Assembly (NCBI GenBank): GCA_030144725.1
Contig: JASKMD010000007.1
Coordinates: 6,895,015-6,959,014, forward strand
Reading direction: 5' to 3'
Length of the DNA: 64,000 bases
From: Haematococcus lacustris
Lineage: Eukaryota > Chlorophyta > Chlorophyceae > Chlamydomonadales > Haematococcaceae
Shown: positions 22,024 through 30,129 of the stretch, piece by piece
Layout of the letters: each line of letters starts with the position of its first letter
Position numbering within the stretch: position 1 is the first letter of the stretch
Translations under genes and position numbers: made by a program
The notes under the pieces: model-generated
What the model was told of the DNA's origin: nothing
Database searches by the model: none
The model's input: the letters and a program-made list of their open reading frames with translations, nothing else

Positions 22024-22716
22024 AACGCCACCCTTAACTTCTTATGTAAAACGAACGGTCACAGCATGGCAATTAGAAAACTTGGCGGCCATTGGAAGCT
22101 CCTAGACTCCAATAGCCCCAGTAAAGCAGTTGTACCAATCCACGAGCTGTCGCCTCTCTACAGAACAACCTTCTACGAGATATTCGTCATTGAACCAGAC
22201 CCAGCAGCTACACCGACACAAACCATAGCCCTAAGACGAGAAGGTATATGCCACATCATAAGTCATAAGGAACACAACATACTCAGGCACACATTGCCAA
22301 ACCCACCCCAGCCCCTCCTTCCCCCATACATGGAGTGCCAGCATGATAACTGCTGCCTTGTACATGCCTTCAACATGGCCATGGGAGTCAAGCTGATAGA
22401 CCATCAAGCAGTCATTAGGCATTGTAAGAACCTGGCAGACCACTTGCAACACCTAGCACAACAAGCCCGGGACATGGGGCTTGCAGTGAGAGCAATGCAC
22501 ACAAGCCATATCTACGACAAAGAAGGCAAGTTCTCATTAGACACACTGAATACCTATCTACACCCCGCCACCCAACCCCTCCCCCGAGGCAGCATCACAC
22601 CCAGTAAGATCCTTGGTGCAATAACAGACACAGGTGCAACATGCACAAGCGCAATCATCCTCCTCTCATGCGGCGATGGCAAAGACATCGGCCATGCGAC
22701 TGCTATAAGGCACACC
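22024..22716 (+). pseudogene. Dualen-3 Josephin-like protease fragment, 5' piece
   Basis: A relative of residues around 10230-10950 in Dualen-1. It holds the His/Asp end of protease domain 1 (NGHSMAIRKLGGHWKLLDS), then all of domain 2 up to the active His region (NCCLVHAFNMAMG, SHIYDKEGKFSLDTLNTYL, IGHATAIRHTSQGW). The catalytic C, H and the position of the polar third residue are kept. The fragment is cut at its left by a partial TIR transposon and at its right by SINE-1; the frame resumes after that at 23347. Nothing else of this LINE copy is present. Confidence 0.85.
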
Positions 22717-22729
22717 TCACAAGGATGGC

Positions 22730-23333
22730 GGGGGCTGGCGGTGAGGCACCTCCACGCGGTGGCCCTGGTAACAATCCGCGTTGACTTCGGTCGCACGGAT
22801 TGGCTAAGCTACCTCACCACCGCACCCAGCGGTATATAAATTGGGATGCAACGGGACAGCCTTCCCAGGCTTGAACGGGCACCGCTTTGTCCAGCGGAAT
22901 ACAAATGAGGTCCGGGGGCCGCACACGACCGTTGCGGGTCATCGAGCTGTTGTGGAGTTGCTGGCGTCGTCAAGGAGGGAGCAGAGCTACCTCAACGCGG
23001 GACGTTGGCTGACAGCTGAAGTTTGGACTTTTGGAGCCTGAACTTCAGCTTTTAGTGCAACATCCGACGGAGAAGGCGAGAACTGCTCTCGTCAACGCGG
23101 AGAAGAGATAGGTCCAGCTGCTGAGTGCAATGGTCTTTGCTCCTCTCATGCCTCTTTGTTTGCCTTGGCTGCTGGCTGTGGTCTGTGGCTACAGCTAGGG
23201 CAGCTTGGTGGGGACATGTCCAGCCTGTGTCCAACGTTTGGAGGTGGGAGCAGGCCGCGCCACAGGCGGAAGCTCCTCCCTTAATGCACGCCGGTTTGTA
23301 CCGGAGTAGTTTTCTTTCTTTCTTTTCTTTCTT
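22730..23333 (+). mobile_element. SINE-like retroposon, copy 1 (ribozyme head, Dualen tail)
   Basis: A 604-bp unit flanked by a perfect 13-bp duplication TCACAAGGATGGC (22717-22729 and 23334-23346). It starts GGGGGCTGGCGG, folds there as an HDV-like ribozyme (see 22731-22818), has TATATAAAT at 22833, and ends with the Dualen 3' segment, hairpin CCGGTTTGTACCGG (23291-23304) and a (TTTC)n tail. It codes for no recognised protein. The structure fits a non-autonomous element mobilised by the Dualen machinery. Confidence 0.88.
22731..22818 (+). ncRNA. HDV-like self-cleaving ribozyme (candidate), SINE-1
   Basis: All parts of the nested double pseudoknot can be placed. P1: GGGGC (22731-22735) with GCCCT (22762-22766), starting with the typical G-U wobble. 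P2: GGTGAGG (22740-22746) with CCTCACC (22812-22818), 7 bp perfect. P3: CACC/GGTG around loop TCCACGC. P1.1: CC of that loop with GG 22767-22768. P4: AATCCG (22773-22778) with CGGATT (22796-22801), with an inner GAC-TTCG-GTC hairpin. J4/2 is GGCTAAG, whose C22804 matches the catalytic cytosine. Cleavage would occur just before G22731, at the element boundary. Confidence 0.8.
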
Positions 23334-23346
23334 TCACAAGGATGGC

Positions 23347-23500
23347 TCTGGCTAGACTCACTACGCCACGCACCACAACCACTTAGCACGCCCCTTGACT
23401 GACATCGCCTTCAGGGCAGCCTGCTGACCATCACTGCAGGCAACGTAGAGCATACGGTCACCCCCGCCATTGGCTGCACCCCCATGGCTCAAGACATAAC
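23347..23500 (+). pseudogene. Dualen-3 protease fragment, 3' piece
   Basis: After the right SINE duplication the protease frame resumes (QGWLWLDS, QPLSTPLD) and matches Dualen-1 HGWHQLDS and PKPLSTPDDW. It then hits an in-frame TGA where Dualen-1 has Trp, continues as LQGSLLTITAGNV, and fades out about 23500. It is therefore decayed besides being interrupted. Confidence 0.75.
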
Positions 23501-24421
23501 ATCTAACTCATTTCTGCACGGATGAGGCCGCCGATCGGCGCGATGAGCTGCTAATGGCCTGACTAGAGTGCGGCCAGCCCCAGCGGTTTGCCGGGTGGCT
23601 GGCCCCCAACACGCGACGTGTTCTGGCGCGACGCAGATGCTCTTAGCGACCGCTAGAGCCAGCCTGGACCCAGCGCGACGTGATTGGCGCATCCAAACTA
23701 ATTTTTAAACCAGCATGCAACAGCGCTGAATATCGCATTCTTCAACACGGGCTCAGTCCACATGTGACAGCAACTTCAGCGTGTTCTGATTGTTGGTGCC
23801 AGTGGTTCCTTAACAGCCAAAAGCAGCTAGAATTAGTCAAAAAGATGCAGAAACTGAGCAGAAATCTGTGTTACCGCCTACACACGAAACGGCCAACACA
23901 TGAAGGCAACGCGTGTATGTCCTGATTACACGTTAGAAAATCACACAAGGAGCCGCACAGAACTGGCAGTTCATCATTTGACGTCCTGGTTGGACAGGAA
24001 ACCGGCCGAGGAAAGTGCCGTATTTAAGGAATTAGACCCGACACGAGTTGCACGCTGTTCGGGTGCAGGGACAGGCCACACGCCATACAAACACCCTTAA
24101 ACATGTCGTCAACACTAGCACTAGCACTAGAACACATGTCAGGGGGGTCCTGCGCCCGACAAGAAATTCAAAGTTTTGAAAACCTGGGCCTCTGAGCGCG
24201 ATAGCTGTTCGCTGATCACAGCCCCACTAAGCAGGCCACTCCCGGCACAACGCGACCGGAATCTTCAACACCCCCGCCCGCCCCGGCACAGGTGCACATC
24301 AGCCCGAGCAGCCCGCTAGCTTCGCTTTGATGAGCTGCACCGCCCTGCGCAGAAATCGCTGTAAAACTCTTAAAGACCGGTCGGATGTTATCAGGGGTGC
24401 AGCCAATGGCGGGGGTGACCA
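23501..24421. other. Unassigned stretch before the assembly gap
   Basis: No recognisable gene, LTR or repeat family was found. GC drops around 23690-23960. Short frames lack domains. It may be decayed transposon or host sequence. Confidence 0.4.
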
Positions 24422-24921
24422 NNNNNNNNNNNNNNNNNNNNNNNNNNNNNNNNNNNNNNNNNNNNNNNNNNNNNNNNNNNNNNNNNNNNNNNNNNNNNNN
24501 NNNNNNNNNNNNNNNNNNNNNNNNNNNNNNNNNNNNNNNNNNNNNNNNNNNNNNNNNNNNNNNNNNNNNNNNNNNNNNNNNNNNNNNNNNNNNNNNNNNN
24601 NNNNNNNNNNNNNNNNNNNNNNNNNNNNNNNNNNNNNNNNNNNNNNNNNNNNNNNNNNNNNNNNNNNNNNNNNNNNNNNNNNNNNNNNNNNNNNNNNNNN
24701 NNNNNNNNNNNNNNNNNNNNNNNNNNNNNNNNNNNNNNNNNNNNNNNNNNNNNNNNNNNNNNNNNNNNNNNNNNNNNNNNNNNNNNNNNNNNNNNNNNNN
24801 NNNNNNNNNNNNNNNNNNNNNNNNNNNNNNNNNNNNNNNNNNNNNNNNNNNNNNNNNNNNNNNNNNNNNNNNNNNNNNNNNNNNNNNNNNNNNNNNNNNN
24901 NNNNNNNNNNNNNNNNNNNNN
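24422..24921. other. Assembly gap (500 N)
   Basis: Exactly 500 N, a conventional placeholder length. It borders directly on a (GGGGA)n array, so the missing piece probably includes more of that array and perhaps the 5' end of gypsy-2. Confidence 0.98.
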
Positions 24922-24924
24922 ACA

Positions 24925-25149
24925 GGAGGGGAGGGGAGGGGAGGGGAGGGGAGGGGAGGGGAGGGGAGGGGAGGGGAGGGGAGGGGAGGGGAGGGGAGGG
25001 GAGGGGAGGGGAGGGGAGGGGAGGGGAGGGGAGGGGAGGGGAGGGGAGGGGAGGGGAGGGGAGGGGAGGGGAGGGGAGGGGAGGGGAGGGGAGGGGAGGG
25101 GAGGGGAGGGGAGGGGAGGGGAGGGGAGGGGAGGGGAGGGGAGGGGAGT
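24925..25149. repeat. (GAGGG)n pentamer array
   Basis: About 44 uninterrupted GAGGG units, cut on the left by the assembly gap. The G-runs on the plus strand are G-quadruplex-capable. Open frames through it (GRGGE repeats, or SPPLP on the other strand) are artefacts. Confidence 0.97.
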
Positions 25150-25774
25150 GCAGCCGTGGCGGGTCAGTCTCTAAGGGTGGGCCTCTAGGGGTGGTTCCAG
25201 TGCCTGCTGCCAGGTTCCACACGCACTATGCACGCCTCACCTGCCCCACCTGCCCCTGCTGCATGGTTCCGCTGCGCAAGTTGTTGCACTACCTGTCTAA
25301 GCAGTTCCTTGAGTTTGTAGGGGAGGACCTGACCACTGATGCTGATGCAGCACGTGCTAAGCTCCTTGACTCCACTCACCTGCGTATGACTAATGGTGTT
25401 GCCCTGTCAGCATACATTACTGACTTCAGGAACACCCTCACCTTGGCTGGCAAGGACTGCATGACAGACTCCATGCTTGTGAATGTCTTCCAGCGTGGCC
25501 TGTCAGCAGATCTGCGTGGTCCTGTTGCCAAGGACCTGCGTGCCCTTGTGGCCCCCACTTTGGATGAAGCCATTAAGGCTGCCATCACCAACCACAAGGC
25601 CCTTGTGGCTGCTGCTGGCTCTGGTGTGCATCCTGCCTCAAGGCGCCCGGTTGCTGTTGTGCACCAGGTGGCCCAAGTGCAACGTGGGCTGCAGAACCTG
25701 GCCAGGTTTCCTGGTCCACCTCCTGGGCGTCCTGCTGCTCCCTCTGCTGACAGTGAGGGTCCCCCTCCTGCCAG

Positions 25775-26367
25775 AAAGAAAGAAAGAAAACTACTCCGGT
25801 ACAAACCGGCGTGCATTAAGGGAGGAGCTTCCGCCTGTGGCGCGGCCTGCTCCCACCTCCAAACGTTGGACACAGGCTGGACATGTCCCCATCAAGCTGC
25901 CCTAGCTGTAGCCACAGACCACAGCTAGCACCCAAGGCAAACAAAGAGGCATGAGAGGAGCAAAGACTAGTGCACTCGGCAGCTGGCCTTATCTCTTCTC
26001 CTCGTTGACGAGAGCAATTCCAGCCTTGTCCGCCGGATGTCGCACTAAAAGCTGAAGTTCAGGCTCCAAAAGTCCAAACTTCAGCTGTCAGCCAACGTCC
26101 CTCGTTGAGGTAGCTCTGCTCCCTCCTTGACGACGCCAGCAACTCCACAACAGCTCGATGACCCGCAGCGGTCGTGTGCGGCACCCGGACCTCATTTGTA
26201 TTCCGCTGGACAAAGCGGTGCCCGTTCAAGCCTGGGAAGGCTTTCCCGTTGCATCCCAATTTGTATACCGCTAGGTGCGGTGGTGAGGTAGCTTAGCCAA
26301 TCCGTGCGACCGAAGTCAACGCGGATTGTTACCAGGGCCACCGCGTGGAGGTGCCTCACCGCCAGCC
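25775..26367 (-). mobile_element. SINE-like retroposon, copy 2 (inverted)
   Basis: Minus-strand copy, nearly identical to SINE-1 over its whole length, flanked by the 14-bp duplication CCCCCTCCTGCCAG (25761-25774 and 26368-26381). It has the same GGGGC head, TATATAAAT replaced by TATACAAAT, the same Dualen 3' segment with hairpin CCGGTTTGTACCGG (25796-25809 on the complement) and a (TTTC)n tail. Few substitutions separate the copies, so both are fairly recent. Confidence 0.88.
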
Positions 26368-26369
26368 CC
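26282..26369 (-). ncRNA. HDV-like self-cleaving ribozyme (candidate), SINE-2
   Basis: Identical in sequence to the candidate of SINE-1 over the complete fold: P1 GGGGC/GCCCT, P2 GGTGAGG/CCTCACC (the latter at 26282-26288 on the complement), P3 with loop TCCACGC, UUCG-capped P4, and J4/2 GGCTAAG. The first two Gs overlap the C-run of the target duplication, which leaves the exact 5' boundary uncertain by two bases. Confidence 0.78.
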
Positions 26370-26670
26370 CCCTCCTGCCAGTGGCTACTGCTACCACTGT
26401 GGATTGTCATCCCACTGGACAAAGCACTGCAAGAGGAAGGCCTCTGGCATGAGCAAGGAAGTGGCCATGAAGGATGCTGGTACCTGGGAGCTGATGCAAG
26501 ACCTGAAGAAGGGTGGCTCTGCCCCCTACAAGGCTGCAAAGCGTGACCGCAGCCCTGACCGTGGTGGTGACCATGCTGGTCCCTCCAGGCAGTACCAGGG
26601 TAGACGCCCTCAGACTGCCAGAATGGAGGCCAATGGCATGGTGAAGCACTTTCGGAAGTATCAGCGCAAA

Positions 26671-26673
26671 TAG
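26671..26673 (+). promoter_or_regulatory. In-frame UAG at the gypsy-2 gag-pol junction
   Basis: The gag frame ends AAA-UAG-GAG, and the protease lies in the same frame without another stop (EFAQPVNQNCAEYSEAC leading to LCDTGATHSF). The gypsy-3 junction (62376-62378) has the same layout. Termination suppression, as in gammaretroviruses, is inferred; the UAG-G context fits but is weak evidence alone. Confidence 0.6.
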
Positions 26674-29296
26674 GAGTTTGCTCAGCCAGTAAACCAAAAC
26701 TGTGCTGAGTACTCTGAGGCATGCATTGTGTGTGAACCTGCTCATGTGCTGACTGCTGCACATGCTGATGGGGAATCCCTGCACTTTGCCTTTGTTGGTC
26801 ACCTGAATGAGCACCCTGCACGTGTCCTGTGTGACACTGGTGCTACCCACAGCTTTGTCAGTGCATCATTTGTTGCTGCACATGTTGTACCTGTCCACAT
26901 GTTGAAGCACATGCAAGAGTGGCATGCTGCTAACAACACTGTGTTGAGCTGTTCCCAGTTTGTTAAGGCTGAGCTGAGTCTGCCAGGTGTCACTGTGCCC
27001 TGCCAACTCAATGTCATGCCTTCCCTCTTGCCAGACTTTGATGTCCTGCTAGGGAATGACTGGTTGAATGAACATGAGGCCGTGATGTCATACCAGGACA
27101 AGACACTCAGCCTAGGTACCTCCAGGTGTGTCCCAGGCACTCAATGCTTTGCTGGATGAGTATGCTGATGTGTTTGCACCCATCACATCTCTGCCACCTG
27201 AGCGTCCTGTGGGCCATGCCATACCCCTTGTGCCTGATGCACGACCCTCTGTGGTACCTCAATACCGCATGAGCCAGGAAGAGCATGCTGAGCTGAAGAA
27301 GCAGGTGCAGGACCTACTTGCCAAGGGCATGATAGAACCAAGCTCCAGTCCTTTTGCTGCTCCTATCCTGTTTGTCAAGAAGAAGTCTGGTGAGTTACGC
27401 ATGTGCCTTGATTACCGTCAGCTCAACAAGATCACCATCAGGGATCAGTATCCACTGCCCAGGATTGATGACTTGTTTGACAAGCTGTCAGGCTGCACTG
27501 TGTTCTCTTCCCTAGACCTTCAAGCAGGTTACAACCAGATCAGGATCACCCCTGAAGATGTGCCTAAGACGGCCTTCAGGACCCCTGACGGCCACTACCA
27601 GTTCAAGGTACTGTCTTTTGGGCTTTGCAATGCACCTGCTACATTCCAGCGTGTCATGAATGATGCATTTGCCCCAGTCCTGAACCAGTGTGCCCTGGTG
27701 TACCTGGATGACATCTTGGTCATGTCCAAATCTGTGGACGAGCATTTGAAGCATCTCAGAAAGGTCTTTGACCTCCTGAGGCTCAACAAGCTCTATGCCA
27801 AGCAGTCCAAATGTGAATTCATGCGTTCCACGCTCAAATTCCTTGGCCATGTCATCTTTGCTGGTGCTATTGCTGTGGACCCTGAGAAAATCAAGAGCAT
27901 TTCTGCCTGGCCTGTGCCTCAATCCCTGCAACAGCTCCAGTCATTCCTAGGTGCTGCTAATTTTGTGCGCAAATTTGTGCACAATTTCAGTGTCCTAGCT
28001 GCACCTCTCACAGATCTGTGTGGCAAAGCTGGTGACTCATTTCTGTGGCACAATTGGCCTGCTGATGAGCTGAAAGCCTTTGCTTCCCTCAAAGCTGCTG
28101 TTGCCCAGGTCCCCATGCTACGTCTACCTGATCACACCCAGCCCTTCCAGGTCTACTGTGATGCCTCACTCCAAGGAGTAGGAGCAGTCCTGATGCAAGA
28201 TGGCTACCCCCTTGCATACCTCAGCAAGAAGCTTTCTTCTGTTGAGCGTAACTACACCACTGGTGAGCAAGAGCTTCTTGCCCTCATCACTGCATGCAAG
28301 GAGTGGAGGTGTTACCTTGAGGGTGTACCATTCACACTCTTCACCGATCATAAGCCTTTGACTGCTCTGCCCACCCAGAAGGTGCTGTCTAGACGTCAGG
28401 CTAGGTGGATGGAGTTTCTGTCACGGTTTACATTTGACCTGCAGTACCTGCCAGGTGATGCTAATCCTGCTGACCCACTGTCCCGGATACCTGCTGGACC
28501 CCAGGACTGTGCCATGGTGTGTGTTGTTACCACCCGGCGGCAAGCTAAACAGTCTTTGGAGAGGGGGGAAGTGCGTGTGGCGCAGGCTCTGCCCCAGGTT
28601 CCACCTGTGGGTACTCCCTCAAATGCCCCCACTGCCGTTGATGCTTTGGCCCCCCGGCCCACAGTGTCTGATAACCCTGTTGCTGCTCACCATAGTAGGC
28701 TCCCTGAGCTTGAGGCCCCATCTGCTGCTGACACCTCAGTGCACTATCCTGCAGCTCCTGCCCACCCATTGGAACTGGCTGATCACCTGGTCCATGGTTA
28801 CCGGCTTGACCCTGCGTTTACTGCTGAAGCTGATCTGTCTAGCATGTACATGGACGACCATGGCCTGTGGCGGCGCACTGGCAAGGGCACAGTGATGGTT
28901 CCCAATGACCCTGAACTGCGTGAGTAAATTTTGCATGAAATGCATGATGCTGCCTATGCTGGTCATGTGGGTATAACCAAAACCCTTGAGAGGCTGTCAC
29001 GAGTGTTCTACTGGGACACCATGCGTGCTGATGTCAGGCACTATGTCACTACCTGTGATGCCTGCCAGCGTGACAAGTCCTCCACACTGAAGCCTGGTGG
29101 CTTACTCAACCCACTGTCCATTCCAGATTACCGTTGGGAGTCAGTGTCAATGGACCTGATCACCAAGCTGCCATCTGCTTCACATGGGTTTGATGCCATC
29201 TGTGTCTTTGTTGACAGGCTCAGTAAAATGGTGCACTTTGTGCCCTGCAAGGAGAGCATGAATGCCAAGGGCTTTGCCCGTCTGTTTGTTAACAAT
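26674..29296 (+). pseudogene. Gypsy-2 pol, first part: protease, RT, RNase H, integrase start
   Basis: The protease has the DTGA motif (LCDTGATHSF, about 26827). Near 27115-27130 the frame changes, and about 80 residues present in gypsy-3 between protease and RT are missing, so a deletion joined the two out of phase. RT follows (SGELRMCLDYRQLN, FSSLDLQAGYNQIRI, YLDD at about 27703), then RNase H (VYCDASLQGVGAVL, GEQELLAL, FTDHKPL). An in-frame TAA stands at 28925-28927, where gypsy relatives read through into the integrase zinc finger (HDAAYAGHVG to CDACQRDK, about 28940-29080). The integrase core begins (MDLITKLP) and is cut by copia at 29302. Confidence 0.9.
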
Positions 29297-29479
29297 GTCT
29301 TTGTTGGAGCAAGGCATGCTAGGTTCAGCCAGCCCATCAGGGGTTGAGCTAACTGTATCTCAAGTGTGACTTCTGTTTTAGGCTCCGCTCAGTGACGTAG
29401 TGCTTTACTGTGTTTGTCCGGTGAAGCGCTGCCTCTTAGCGAGGGCCTCGTTCTCTTTCAGGTGGGCTTTATACTTGCT

Positions 29480-29835
29480 GTAGTGGCGTTTTCACGCGTT
29501 TAAAAACGTTAGCAGCCCTATCCTTAAAACGTTTAGTACGCGGCCCCTCCGCTACTAACAGCCACAAACCAAACTTGTGGTTGTTAGTAGGGGAGGGGAC
29601 TTGTTTGTGGCTGTTAGTAGCGGAGGGGACTTGTAAACAGGGCAACCACCGTCGCGATCAGAGTCTTCGTCATCGTAGTCAGATGCAGGCGAGATATGCT
29701 CGGACATCGAACAAAGACAGCAGGGAATAGTTGCGCGGCGGTCAGCATTACACATGTCACACCAGATGTGAGAGACAGAGCCAGCGCGGCTCCGCCGCGC
29801 TGGCTAAAGCTTGAACGCTTTGAAAACGCCACTAC
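29480..29835. mobile_element. MITE-1, 356 bp
   Basis: Perfect 15-bp inverted ends GTAGTGGCGTTTTCA / TGAAAACGCCACTAC, continuing as imperfect GCGTTT similarity. Absent from the 3' LTR, so it entered after copia integration. The interior has GTTAGTAG(C/G)GGAGGGG repeats and no coding sequence. Confidence 0.88.
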
Positions 29836-29837
29836 AC

Positions 29838-30034
29838 TAGATAGCGACAAAACCGCTGCGTGCTAAAGGTTTAAACACGCTCGGCCTCGCACCGGCGCTA
29901 AACAGCTCTCGACCTCAGCCAGCGGCCGCGTCGCTACGCTCCGCGGCCGCTGGCTTCGGTCTCGAGCTGTTTAGCGCCGGTGCTCGGCCTCGCGTGTTTA
30001 AACCCTTTAGCACTGGCGGTTTTGTCGTTATCTA
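29838..30034. mobile_element. MITE-2, 197 bp near-perfect palindrome
   Basis: Inverted ends TAGATAGCGACAAAACCGC and complement (one mismatch) continue into an almost complete hairpin, with arms CACCGGCGCTAAACAGCTC... and a GCGGCCGC-rich centre around 29930-29945. CTACA lies on both sides (29832-29836, 30035-30039), a possible duplication. It probably inserted beside MITE-1. Confidence 0.85.
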
Positions 30035-30129
30035 CTACATAGTGTGTAACTGTGTTTGTCCGGTGAAGCGCTGCCTCTTAGCGAGGGCCTCTTTCTCTTT
30101 CAGGTTATGGGCCCACGGCACGGGTGCCG

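Larger units (their letters stand above)
25262..26673 (+). pseudogene. Gypsy-2 gag, split by SINE-2
   Basis: 25262-25774 encodes the gag core (HYLSKQFLEFVGEDLTTD, AYITDFRNTLTLAGKDC, VFQRGLSADLRGPVAKDL), colinear with gypsy-3 gag at about 61560-61890. The frame leaves gag at the SINE-2 border (25775). After the duplicated CCCCCTCCTGCCAG it resumes with the CCHC knuckle CYHCGLSSHWTKHC (about 26385-26430) and a basic tail (KYQRK), ending at UAG 26671-26673. The start is missing. Gag would form the particle and bind RNA. Confidence 0.85.
29302..30102 (+). repeat. Copia 5' LTR with two nested MITEs
   Basis: Matches the 242-bp 3' LTR except for about 559 bp of inserted MITE sequence at 29480-30039. 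The LTR itself contains a ~50-bp direct duplication (TGTTTGTCCGGTGAAGCGCT to the CTCTTTCA end), found once in the middle and once at its end. Confidence 0.92.

Noticed and set aside
22841..23041. 66-residue frame in both SINE-like copies
   Set aside because: No ATG at its start, and the differences between copies are mostly amino-acid changing; shared sequence rather than shared protein explains it.
28925..28927. In-frame TAA as a second programmed readthrough site in gypsy-2
   Set aside because: Gypsy-1 has no stop between RNase H and integrase, and the position reads as one base change from a sense codon; an ordinary nonsense mutation is more likely.
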